Shown piece by piece: positions 54,978-64,000 of a stretch of DNA of 64,000 nt (position 1 is the stretch's first letter; each line of letters opens with the position of its first letter). The notes below the pieces were generated by a model. That model was not told the DNA's origin. It saw nothing but the letters and a program-made list of their open reading frames with translations, and did no database searches. Both the position numbers and the translations under genes were made by a program. The stretch is from Ophiostoma sp. CBS 140.51 (taxonomy: Eukaryota; Ascomycota; Sordariomycetes; Ophiostomatales; Ophiostomataceae), in the NCBI GenBank assembly GCA_029298735.1, contig JANSLP010000005.1, positions 1 to 64,000 of the forward strand, read 5' to 3'.

Positions 54978-57605
54978 ATGGCATCCAGTAGGTTCTCCCC
55001 ACGCTCATGAATCTACCTGCTACGCTAACACGTACACCCAGGACGTGAAGAGCGCATGCAGCAGCGCATGCGCGGCGCGCAACGACACCAGGTGCAAGAT
55101 GCCTCGTTTGACCTGTTTTTGTCTCTCCCGGAGACGCTTGAAGCGCCAGCAGAGTCGCCGCAGCAACAGAATGCCGAAGAAGTACCACCAGAACCCACAC
55201 CGACCGCCCCCGTGCGCGCAACACCCAACTCGTCTGCTAAGAGGAGACGACTGAGCGACAGTGGACGCGCTGTTCCAGGAGCACCGACTGAAGGAGATGG
55301 GACTGCCACAGCAAAGGCAGCGGCACTGCCACCCCTCAGTATCCCGACAGGCTCGCCAGAACAGCCGGCCGAAGCTGAAGATGAAGAAGAGATTGGCGAG
55401 AGTCCCGTGGATGCGCCAGGGAGCGGGCGACGACGGTCGGTAGCGGCTGCTACAAGCCGGAGTGCAGGCCTGCAACAAATCATGAACAACACGGGCAGTA
55501 GCCGCAGCAGTCGGTCCAGTCGATCGAGTCGGGCTGCTCTCACAGCAAAGAACGCTAAAGAAGACCAGGTGGTGGAAGCATCGTCTTCACCATCGACAGC
55601 ACTAGCGGCAACACAAACAGCAGCACCGCCGTCTACATCGCCATCTGCATCTTCACCACCAGCAACACGACGGCGACGCAGGGGGGCGACCGGACTGGAC
55701 GAGCTGTCACCAGAACTGTCAACCATGGTGGATGTGCCGTCGATGGGTAGGGGTGGGGCTGGTTTGGTCGTTCAAGAGACAGTCGTCGAGGTGGAGAAGA
55801 CTGGAGCGACAACCCGATCTACGAGGGGCAGCGGCGTGTTCTCGAAACTGGCAAAGTCGAAGCAGAGCAGTGCTAACACTGCCGACGAGCTCTCTTCGCC
55901 CACGCTGACCGTGGTCCTCGAGTCGCCCGACAACATTGCATCCGGCGGCATGGTCGCGTCGTCTTCTCCTCTGGCACGCAAGTCTACGGCTAAAGCCAGG
56001 GCCGGACGCACAGCAACATATGCTACACGGGCATCACGGCTGTCTGGCGAGTCCCAGAACTCGGAATCGACGTCACCACAAGGGGGTGCGGCCGCAGAAA
56101 AAGGCAAAGAGAACGCACCAGAGGATGAGGCTGATGAGCTGTCTCCAGAAAGCCGGCAGCAACGGCCATCACCACTATCTCCTGCTATAAGGAGAGCTGG
56201 CAGCCGGATACAACGAGCGTCCGTCGTGCCGTCCTCATCACCAATTAGTCGGCCAACAAAGCGTATGCCATTGCAGCCACCAACATCGTCACCAAGACAG
56301 CCAGCAGTGCGTTCACCAAAACGAACACGCGGCCGGCCACCATCCAAGCCCAAAGGAAAGGATACGACAACCGAAGAAGTCGAGGACGAAGGCGAGCAGG
56401 AAGAGGACGAGCAGGCTGAGGAGATTGATGCTCTCGAAGCGGCCAAGACCATTGGACGGAAGCGGCCACGGAGAGGTGCTGTGCACGAACCGTCACCAGA
56501 GCTCGGCTCGGAGGATCCAAAACAGGCAGAAGCCAGCCAGGAGCGGCCCGAGACGGCCAATGCAGAAGATACTGCCGAACGGCCAGCAGCGAAGCGCAGA
56601 CGGTGGCAAAACCAAGACCAGAGTCCGGCTGCCCAAAAGCAGCCACGACCGCCCAAGACGGCAAAGGCAGCAAAGGCCAAGCCGACGACAAAACGGAAGC
56701 GGACAAGGGACGATACAGGCGACAACGACGCCGAGGACAGCCAAGGTGAAGAGGAACTGGAAGGTACTGGCAAGGCCAAAGGGGCACCTGTACCCATCAC
56801 TGTCCAGCGCTTCTCTCAAGTGCGGCGAAAGAGTCGGGGTCCTGGTGCCGGCGATGACGACGACGACGGTGATGACAATGACGAGCTCGCTGTGGGCGGC
56901 GCCGACCTACCATTTGCGAACCGCAGTGGCGTCAATGCCGTCGACGTGCTCGCCCAAATCTGCGAGGACATTGTCGAGCAGAAGCTGCAGTCCCTCCAAG
57001 AAAGGCAGCAGCAGTTGCGTCAACAGCAGGCCGAGGCTGGCGAGGGCGGCAACAGTCTCCACCCAGCAGAAATCGCTGCAGCCCGCAAAGAGACCGTCGT
57101 GGCCCGCCGTGCGCTCGAGTCTTTCCAGCAGGAATTGCGCTCACGTCTGCTCGAGCAGGCTGTTGCTGTCGACTCTTTGCACGCTCTCCGCAAACGTGTT
57201 CGTGCTGCCCAGAAGAGCAAGCTGGCCCTGCGCGAAGAAATCTTGAGAATCCGTGCCGAGCGTGACCAAGTTGCCTTGAGAATGGATGCTCTGCGTGCCC
57301 AGCATCAAGACCGTGTCGGCAAAGCCATGAAGACGGCCCACATTTCGTCTACGATGCACGATATCGACCTGGCCGTCGAGCAGGGCCGTGCCGCCCCCGA
57401 GCTAACGCCTGCTCAGCAAAAGGCGGCCGACCTGGCGAACCTCGAGTTGACTGTACGGCGCATCGCCGAGCAGGTGACGGGCGGCACGGGCAACTTGCAT
57501 AGCGGCGGCACGCTGCAGCAGATTGTCGAGTTCAATGCCTTTTTGGAGCGGACGGCCGGCCTGCTCGAAGGCCAGAGGATGAAGCCAAGGGCAGTTGCTG
57601 TGTGA
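54978..57605 (+). CDS. AME1: Inner kinetochore subunit Ame1/Mis17 (CENP-U-like), two exons
   Basis: A 10-nt first coding exon (54978-54987, MAS plus one base) splices to 55042-57605 and yields MASRREERMQQRMRGAQ, the typical Ame1 N-terminus that would bind the Mis12 complex. The protein is 857 aa. The centre is a long disordered, basic, Ser/Pro-rich region with AT-hook-like KRTRGRPPSKPKG near residue 430. The conserved C-terminal third starts SGVNAVDVLAQICEDIVEQK and is coiled coil (LRKRVRAAQKSKLALREEIL; RAERDQVALRMDALRAQHQD). This matches fungal Ame1/Mis17 of the COMA/CCAN complex, which links centromeric chromatin to the outer kinetochore. Donor GTAGGT, branch GCTAAC and acceptor CAG support the micro-exon. 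Confidence 0.85.
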
Positions 57606-57878
57606 GGGGATGATTAAGCTGTACGATGGATATCTGTGTATATATATGATCATGATGTAACGACTAAGAAGTATTCGCATATTATTTGCACACAACCTTC
57701 TTTCTAATGCTCAACAGTATGTGATTGCGATTATTTAGTCTAGATTGTGAACGGGTGTCGAGATCTGTTTTGATGTCATTCCCTTCTTTTCGTCCTTTTA
57801 CCCTCCTTATATGCGTGATGATTGCTAATATACAAAAGTTGCTCATAAACTCGTCTCTTTTTTCTTCTCCCAGACTCT
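57606..57878. other. Convergent 3' spacer between AME1 and twin-CX9C gene
   Basis: 273-nt AT-rich tail-to-tail spacer; no gene. Confidence 0.5.
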
Positions 57879-58951
57879 CTAGTGACCAAACAGCCCGGAC
57901 ACACGGTCCTTGATTGTTGCCTTGCCCTCGGCCTTGCGCTGTTCTCTTGCTGCCGCCTGTGCCGCTCTCAGTTCTGTTACACGCTCCGACATTTCGGCAT
58001 GTGCTGCCAGCTCGGCACGCATTGCGGCCTCTTCGGCTGGCCGCTCGGCCTCGGGCATTTTCGAGAGTTTCTCGCTCCACTGTTTGCGCAGGTCCTCGGG
58101 GATGCTGGGATCGGATCCTATGGGCGGCAGTGCCTTGACGGCGGCTGTGACTGACGTCGTTCCGTTCGCTGTAGTTGCAGCTCCCACCTTGGGAAGCGCA
58201 ATATTGGCAAAGTCCACGGCGGGCACGGGCTTGCCTTCTGCCTTGGCCTTTTCGACGGCTGCTTCCTGCTCGAGCATGCGGTGGAAGAGTGCGTCGGCGT
58301 GGATCTGGACACGCTCGTCCTGTTCCGGTGAGCGGCCATACGCATTGAGGTAGCCAAGTGCTTTGAGGAGGCGCTAAAAGGTCAGCGGTGAACATGAAAT
58401 TTGATACTCGGGTCTGGGGAACTCACCGACTGCATGTTGTAGCATCGCTCAAACTTCTTCATCTCGGCATTGCACATGGTCATGCGGCTGGTCAGGGGAC
58501 CGTGCTTGATACACTCGTTCCACTCAATCTGCTCGAGGGCGCAGTTCTCGAGGGCGGCTCGGCCAATCTGGGCGCGGCGGTCCTTGTAGGCGTCCAGGAC
58601 GTCCATCAGGCGTTCGTGCTCCGTCTTAGTGTCGGCCTCGACGGCCGCCAGTGGCCGATATGTCTTCCAGAGGTCGGCATAGCGGCCGTCTTGGTACAGA
58701 CTTTCCGAGGGGACGCCAGGTTGTGCGGGGTTGGCGGCCGTTGGTTGTGATGTGTGTGGTGGTTGTGACTGTTGTGACTGTTGTGATTTCTCCTGCTGCT
58801 GCTTCTGTGCCTGCTCCTCCTGCTGGATCTTGAGCGGCGACTCTTTCTGGAGAAACTCTCGAAGTTTTGGATCGAGCTTTGCCAATGGATCGGATGAAGA
58901 GCCGCCGGTGTTGCTGCTGCCGCCGCCGAAAAGGCCGTCGAACCAGCCCAT
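57879..58951 (-). CDS. Twin CX9C (CHCH-type) protein, two exons
   Basis: Exons 58951-58427 and 58373-57879 (53-nt intron, GTGAGT...TTAG) encode 339 aa. The core has two CX9C motifs, CALEQIEWNEC and CNAEMKKFERC, separated by about 14 residues and directly followed by YNMQS|RLLKALGYL across the splice. Paired CX9C helices are the hallmark of Mia40-imported intermembrane-space proteins, so a mitochondrial role is inferred. The N-terminus (MGWFDGLFGGGSSNTGG) is followed by a Gln-rich stretch and a helix (LYQDGRYADLWKTYRPLAAV). The second exon is mostly helical, Ala/Glu/Lys-rich, and ends KATIKDRVSGLFGH. I do not recognise a named family. The protein is much longer than typical twin-CX9C proteins (about 100 aa). 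Confidence 0.72.
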
Positions 58952-59856
58952 GGTGAGGGTGTGTGAACGTCAATTGGTGGGAGGTGAAGAGAGGCGAGAA
59001 AATGAGTGTATGTCGACCACCAAAAGTCGCCTTTATGCTGCCCTCTTGTCTACGTCGTTGGCACTTTTTTCGGTCGTTGCTTTTTTAAGCCGTTATCGCG
59101 ATTGGCAGCTTCCTCTGTTGGCTCCCCACGGCGCTTGCAGGAAGGTTCGGCAAAATCAAATGCGATTGAAGGTCACGTGCAGCACATAAAAGCTTGATAC
59201 AACAAAGTTAATACTCTTTACTTGAACGGTCAACATTCTACAACATTCACGTTCACTCCCATTCACGTCATTCACATGCTCGACCCTCTATAGTTTATGA
59301 CTTTTTTTGCATTGGCTACCAGATCACTTTCCCTGGACCGTTTTTGTCCGTTTTTTGTAACTAGTAAAAACATAGAAACACCAGAGCGAGAAGCCACACA
59401 GTAAAAATTCCCAATCCTGCAGACACTCTCTCGCCCTTCCTCTGCCGTCCGTTCCTCCTTCCACTCCCCTTCATTCGTTCCGTCCGTTTTATGCTTTCAT
59501 CTTCTTCTCTATTCCCTGTCGGTTCTCCTTCCAGTCTGTCTCTAGACAGTCCGTAGTCGAGTCGTAGAAAATGTCGAGAAAAAGAATCAATGAAAAGTCC
59601 CAAGGCAAGCATCGCCGTTGTTCCGCCTTCACACAAAATCGGTCGGTAGTTTGTTGTTGATGTAGATGTTGTTTGTTTTTTTGGTCATTGGGGGCGTGGG
59701 TGTAAAAAAATAGAAGTTTTTTGGAAGGTTGATATAGGGCGATAGAGAAAAACAACAAAATGCCAAACACCACATGAATTTCCCCCCATTTTGTTCCCGT
59801 TCCGTTACTTTTTTGAAGTGCTTTCACACTTTACTGAAGACACACACAACGATCCC
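58952..59856. other. Intergenic between twin-CX9C promoter and RPS11 3' end
   Basis: 905 nt. The left part is the promoter of the twin-CX9C gene; the right part, T-rich then A-rich, includes the probable RPS11 3' UTR. No coding region recognised. Confidence 0.45.
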
Positions 59857-60857
59857 TTAGAACTTGCTGAACGACTTGGCGGCCTTGCTCGTCCGGGGCA
59901 GGACGCGCAGGACGTTGAAGCGGACAGTCTTGGACAGGGGACGGCACTGGCCAACGGTGACCTGGTCACCCTCCTCAACACGGAAAGCGGGCGAGCAGTG
60001 GGCAGCGAGGTTCGTGTGGCGCTTCTCGTAACGGGAGTACTTGGGGATGTAGTGCAGGTACTCTCTCCGGATGATGATGGTGCGGTGCATCTTGGTCGAG
60101 ACGACGGTGCCGGTCAGGATACGGCCGCGGATCGAGACGAGGCCAGTGAAGGGGCACTTCTTGTCTGTGGGAGGGAGTGAGGTTAGCATTTTGTTGTGTG
60201 GCTATGTTGACTCGTGACAAACTCCAATTTCTGACGGATTCCAGTTTCAAGATGCACTCTGCGGTGGTGGTCGGAGTTCTCGTGGTCGAATTGTTGTCGA
60301 AGTCGGTGTCGATTGAGCAGTCCTCCTGGCATGAACAAGACGGCGAGTCTGTGGTCGTGTACCATGTTGCAGTCCATCATCGTCTCTGTCGTCAAAGAGC
60401 CCAACCTCGAATCCTTCATGTCGATTCAATGTCGCGTTTTGTCGATGTTTCCATTTCAATGCTCGTCTGCATTTCATGTCGTCGATGTCGTCGCTCGTGT
60501 TCATGCTCGCTTGTCTCGCCAGAGTTGTCGATTCGCTTCTTGAAATTGTCGTCCATCTTTGTCGTCGTCGTCTTTCTCGTTCTCTCGTTCGATCTCGACT
60601 TACCGATGTAGCTGCCCTCAATGGCGGTCTTGGGCGTCCGGAAACCCAGACCAACGTTCTTGTACTGCAGTTTGACACACGGGTCAGTATTCATCCTCCT
60701 CCCCGAGAGATTCATTCGTTTCGGGACAGTTGTCACATACCCATCTCCGGCCGTTCTTGCCCGGGCGGGCAGTCTTGACCTTGGTCTTGGAGTTCAGGAA
60801 GATGTGAGGCTGCTTCTGGAAAGCACGCTCCGACTGGACGGTAAGCTCGGTGGCCAT
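59857..60857 (-). CDS. RPS11: 40S ribosomal protein uS17 (Rps11), three exons
   Basis: Exons 60857-60741, 60664-60604 and 60164-59857 join in phase to 161 aa (yeast Rps11 is 156 aa). Visible family blocks are MATELTVQSERAFQKQPHIF, the GLGFRTPKTAIEGSYIDKKC junction and KMHRTIIIRREYLHYIPKYS. uS17 binds 18S rRNA in the 40S body and is essential. Introns are 76 nt (GTATGT donor) and 439 nt (GTAAGT donor). The second is by far the longest intron found in this window and is rich in GACGA-type repeats. Confidence 0.97.
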
Positions 60858-61492
60858 CTTGACGACTTTTTGTGGTTGTTGTCGAAAAAAAAGTTGAGTG
60901 TTGTTGTCGTGGGTTGTCGATGGGTGTCGAGATTGTCGAAATGGGGGGGGCACTGCAAAGGGAAGGGTAAAAAGACAAAATCTCAGTAGCCTGCTATTTT
61001 CTTCCACGGACTGGCGCTTGCTTGATTTTTTTCTGGGTTTTCGCACCTTTTTTTCGTGTGATGGGCTTTTTTGGGTGGAGACTTCATTGGGCGCAGGAGC
61101 GACCCTCTTTTCGGGGGCGCGGAGCGGAAAAACTTGTCACGCCAGGGAAAAATTCAAAGTTGTGGGAGGGCAAGTACAGTGAGGGTGGGGCGCCAGTGCC
61201 AAGCTGGCCAATAATATGTCACAGTCATACTTCAACATCGACGCACGGTGTGGCTAGTGCACACCAGCCACATTCAAAATCCAAATCGGCCCAAAGATAC
61301 ACTGTTGTGAACAAAAGTATGTTTGTCATTCAGGAAGTATACACGCTAAGAAAAACGCCTGCCAGGTACAAAGCTCTTTGTGCCGTTACTTACAGAACAT
61401 CAGATGCCGACGAAACATAAAACCAGCATTGAAAAGGATACTCAATATCGTTGAAATCAAACTCATATCATGCAAAAGAATAGACCAAAAAC
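60858..61492. promoter_or_regulatory. RPS11 upstream region / GH76 3' region
   Basis: Promoter of RPS11 on the left, with CAACAACAAC-type leader on the minus strand and G8 near 60942-60949. The 3' flank of the GH76 gene is on the right. No gene seen. Confidence 0.45.
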
Positions 61493-63433
61493 TCAATCAT
61501 AACGCGATGCGCGCTGCGATATCTCCCAAAGACAACGCAGCACAGCCAGGCCACCGCCCTGTGTCTCGACGGTCCGGCCGCGGCCACGATTGTTGGGGTC
61601 TGTCGGGTGGCCAGCGGTCGATAGTGGCTCGTCTTCGTCGACCTCGACCTCTTCACGCTTTGTCCGCTGCCCCGTCAACGGTGCTTGGTCGCCGCCTCCA
61701 TATGGCTGCTCCCCAAGAATGGGTGTTGGCGGTGTGTTCTGGGACAGAGAAGAGACCCAGAGGTTGTCATTGGGCACGCCATACGTGCGGTAGTCGATAC
61801 CTTCGTTCTCGGGACGGACTATGTTGTCATCCATCATCGCCGGCGACGTTGAGTTGATTTGGAGTAGACCGACTGTCCACCACATGCCAAACTTGCCGTC
61901 GGCATCCTTTGTCGCGAGAGCCGCATCGACATTGTGCCGGATCCAGCCCAGATAGGCAGCACAGGCCTTGGTGTGGTCCTGCCAGGCGCGCTCGTAGAGT
62001 TTACGCGCCAGTGGTGACTGGTTTGTCCCATCATTGTCGTCGGGGTGCGTGCCGACATATGCCATATCGAGGGGTGCACAGAAGGCCGTCAGGTGGTGGA
62101 AGAAGATGCTCTTGAACGTCTGGCTGTTTTGCGAGCACATACCGCCTGCGTCGCACTGCTCTTCTAGTACGCCCGACCGGCCAAGACCACGCCATGGCGG
62201 CAGCTGGCCCGGTTTGAGGTCGGCAATGTTGTCAATGGGTTTGTCGCGGACCAGATCGTAGCCCGTGGCGTTGATGACGGACTGGATGAGGACGTGGCCC
62301 TCCCAGAGATGGAGCTCGTTGCCCGTAATTTTCCACAAACCGATCAGGCCGGTCAGCAACACGCCTTGATTGTAGGTGTAAACCATGTCATTGCGCTGGT
62401 CGCAGCGGGTGTTGGGGTTACTGACGTTCTTCCAGCCGCTAATGTGGAAGCCATCCACAAAAAGCCCTTGCTTGTTTCGCATGCCCGACTTGATGAGCCA
62501 GTTGTAGCCGTCCAGAGCAAACTTGAGATGTTTGGCCTCGTGCGGACCGTGGCATCTGTCATCATCTGTTGCATTCGCACTGCTGGCGAGCGGGTCCGAC
62601 ACCCGTGGGTCTTTGGCATTGATAAACGGCGAGTTGTTAGCGTCGCCGGGGAAGTAGAGGTACATGGACGCCGATGCCGCAATGAACAGCTCATTGGTGA
62701 TGGCGTTCTTGTAGGGCTCGAGGCGCGGGTTCCACGTCATGCCGCCGCCGCACAGCTTGTTGTCCCATCCCTGGGAGGCAATGTCCCAGAAGATGCGGGC
62801 GCGGTGCGAGAAAGCTGGTGTCCACAGGTTGCCGTACCACGGCTGGTTGCGGAGGCCAGGGCTGGCCACGCCGGCGTTTTTACTGGCGTCCGCTTCTGCC
62901 TGATGGTAGAGCGTGGTGTGGAAATCAATAAACTGCACGGCCTCGAGCCAGCCGAGCACGACCCAGAGCATGTCGTCGTAGGCCTCGTTACGGATGGCAA
63001 AGGCGTCCTGGCCAAAGTAGTAGCTCAAAATCTGTGAAAAGTAGGTCGTTATCAGATTCTCCTTTTCCTTGATGCCGTCGTCAACCGTCAACCCTTGCGA
63101 GAGCGAGCTGAGGGCGCCCGCCACATGAGTGCCAATGACGGCGGCGGTCCAGTCAATGGCCTTGGGCCACTGGCCGAGCCAAGGCTCAAAGAAGTCGTCT
63201 TGCATGACACGCAGGGCTTCCAGGAATTCGTCAAGTACGTTGAATTTGGCCGAGTCGACTTCGATAGTGCTTGGCAGGCGGTTGTGTGTGAGCACGTGCT
63301 CAGGCAGGAAGCGGTTTGGGGACTGCGAGGCTGAGGCTGAGGTCCATTCTGCGTCGTCCGAGCCGATGATAGCAGCAGCGGCAGTCGAGGCGACCAGCGC
63401 CGTACACGCCAGATGGGCGAGCCTTGTAATCAT
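61493..63433 (-). CDS. Secreted GH76 alpha-1,6-mannanase (Dfg5/Dcw1 family)
   Basis: Intronless, 646 aa. A signal peptide covers about the first 21 residues (MITRLAHLACTALVASTAAA). The GH76 catalytic double aspartate is Asp153-Asp154 in EAYDDMLWVVLGWLEAVQF. Other family blocks are KLCGGGMTWNPRLEPYKNAI and the GYDLVRDKPIDN and GVLEEQCDAGG region. GH76 enzymes hydrolyse or transglycosylate alpha-1,6-mannan; Dfg5/Dcw1 members help transfer GPI proteins to the cell wall. This protein ends in a moderately charged tail (REVQ-free, ending ISQRASRYD) with no hydrophobic GPI-attachment signal, so secretion rather than GPI anchoring is inferred. It is longer than yeast Dfg5 (about 460 aa), with an added N-terminal helical region. 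Confidence 0.9.
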   Translation of the reverse strand: MITRLAHLACTALVASTAAAAIIGSDDAEWTSASASQSPNRFLPEHVLTHNRLPSTIEVDSAKFNVLDEFLEALRVMQDDFFEPWLGQWPKAIDWTAAVIGTHVAGALSSLSQGLTVDDGIKEKENLITTYFSQILSYYFGQDAFAIRNEAYDDMLWVVLGWLEAVQFIDFHTTLYHQAEADASKNAGVASPGLRNQPWYGNLWTPAFSHRARIFWDIASQGWDNKLCGGGMTWNPRLEPYKNAITNELFIAASASMYLYFPGDANNSPFINAKDPRVSDPLASSANATDDDRCHGPHEAKHLKFALDGYNWLIKSGMRNKQGLFVDGFHISGWKNVSNPNTRCDQRNDMVYTYNQGVLLTGLIGLWKITGNELHLWEGHVLIQSVINATGYDLVRDKPIDNIADLKPGQLPPWRGLGRSGVLEEQCDAGGMCSQNSQTFKSIFFHHLTAFCAPLDMAYVGTHPDDNDGTNQSPLARKLYERAWQDHTKACAAYLGWIRHNVDAALATKDADGKFGMWWTVGLLQINSTSPAMMDDNIVRPENEGIDYRTYGVPNDNLWVSSLSQNTPPTPILGEQPYGGGDQAPLTGQRTKREEVEVDEDEPLSTAGHPTDPNNRGRGRTVETQGGGLAVLRCLWEISQRASRYD

Positions 63434-64000
63434 GGTGGGAGTAGATGTGAATGTTGGTGTGTGAATATGAGAGTCAGCCTGTGTAAGGCGGGCGGCCAGC
63501 TGCAGCGAGCTACGTCTTAGCGACTCATGAAAGTGATGAGATGAAGAGAGTCCAGTCTGTTGTCGTCGTCGTCAAATTGTCAAAACTCCGATAGCCTTAC
63601 GCGGCCCAATAGCGGGACGTGGTCCGAAGCGGGGCCGTCGTCAATTGGGAGTGTAAAAAAGGGACGTGGAATTGAGTGGTTTGAGTGGACGAGATGCGGA
63701 GGTCGTTCGATGACGCAGCTGGTCCGCTCAGCGGAGAACTGCTTGAGAATCAATATAATGATGATCAAATGATAGGGCTGGTCTGATGAGATGCTGTGTA
63801 ATGAAGAGGATAGGACGAGGCTCTGGAGACGGCTACTATGCTGTGTACGACGTATAAAATGTAGGATGCCGGTGAGAAATGCGAAAGAATGATGAATGAG
63901 GGATAATATACTGGACAAAGGGCAATGCCGAGAGAAAAGGCTGGAATACGAAGAGAGCGTCAGAGAGTTTGGAGAGGTACACAAGGAGAAAAATGGGACC
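63434..64000. promoter_or_regulatory. Upstream region of the GH76 gene
   Basis: Promoter side of the minus-strand GH76 gene, running to the window edge. No coding region recognised. Confidence 0.45.

Noticed and set aside
1..64000. CRISPR arrays, prophage, plasmid or bacterial operon signals
   Set aside because: Spliced eukaryotic genes throughout; no regularly spaced repeats and no polycistronic layout.

Overview
The window is nuclear DNA from a filamentous ascomycete, most likely a Sordariomycete. The evidence is short spliceosomal introns with GTAAGT/GTGAGT-type donors and CTAAC/CTGAC branch points, GC-rich coding sequence separated by long CT- or A-rich spacers, single-gene transcription units, and fungus-specific genes (Spc7, Ame1, TINA/Msd1-type protein, GH76 mannanase, Rvs167). 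An Ophiostomatales-like source is a guess from overall character only. I see no bacterial, plasmid or viral segment, no tRNA or rRNA gene, no CRISPR array and no intact transposon.

Layout. 0.6-4.8 kb: 5-oxoprolinase (-). 6.3-8.2 kb: ADGF-type adenosine deaminase (+). 8.6-9.2 kb: CsbD-like stress protein (-) with a TATA box and three STRE-like sites upstream. 10.6-12.5 kb: mitochondrial cysteine desulfurase NFS1 (-). 14.5-15.9 kb: BAR-SH3 protein Rvs167/Hob1 (+) after a long pyrimidine-rich leader. 18.2-20.8 kb: F-box protein (-). 23.9-26.0 kb: MOSC/flavin reductase/[2Fe-2S] fusion (+). 26.6-28.3 kb: MFS transporter (-). 29.5-30.5 kb: RRP7 (+). 32.0-35.1 kb: TINA/Msd1/SSX2IP-like spindle-pole protein (+). 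35.4-38.2 kb: TPR/F-box protein (-). 38.8-42.1 kb: an unresolved, apparently spliced minus-strand unit containing a diverged tandem duplication. 42.7-47.4 kb: kinetochore scaffold Spc7/KNL1 (-). 48.4-49.8 kb: Erd2-like receptor with a long acidic tail (-). 53.1-54.2 kb: LicD-family protein (+) with a 10-nt internal exon. 55.0-57.6 kb: kinetochore protein Ame1/CENP-U (+). 57.9-59.0 kb: twin-CX9C protein (-). 59.9-60.9 kb: ribosomal protein uS17/Rps11 (-). 61.5-63.4 kb: GH76 mannanase (-).

These are mostly independent housekeeping genes. Two themes recur: chromosome segregation (Spc7, Ame1 and the TINA/Msd1-like protein within 26 kb) and compact multi-exon structures with very small coding exons (10, 10, 15 and 24 nt). 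Coding coordinates below were obtained by joining exons by eye; exon boundaries are stated so they can be checked against transcripts. The most novel-looking items are the single-chain MOSC reductase, the regular extended MELT array in Spc7, and the unresolved spliced unit at 38.8-42.1 kb.
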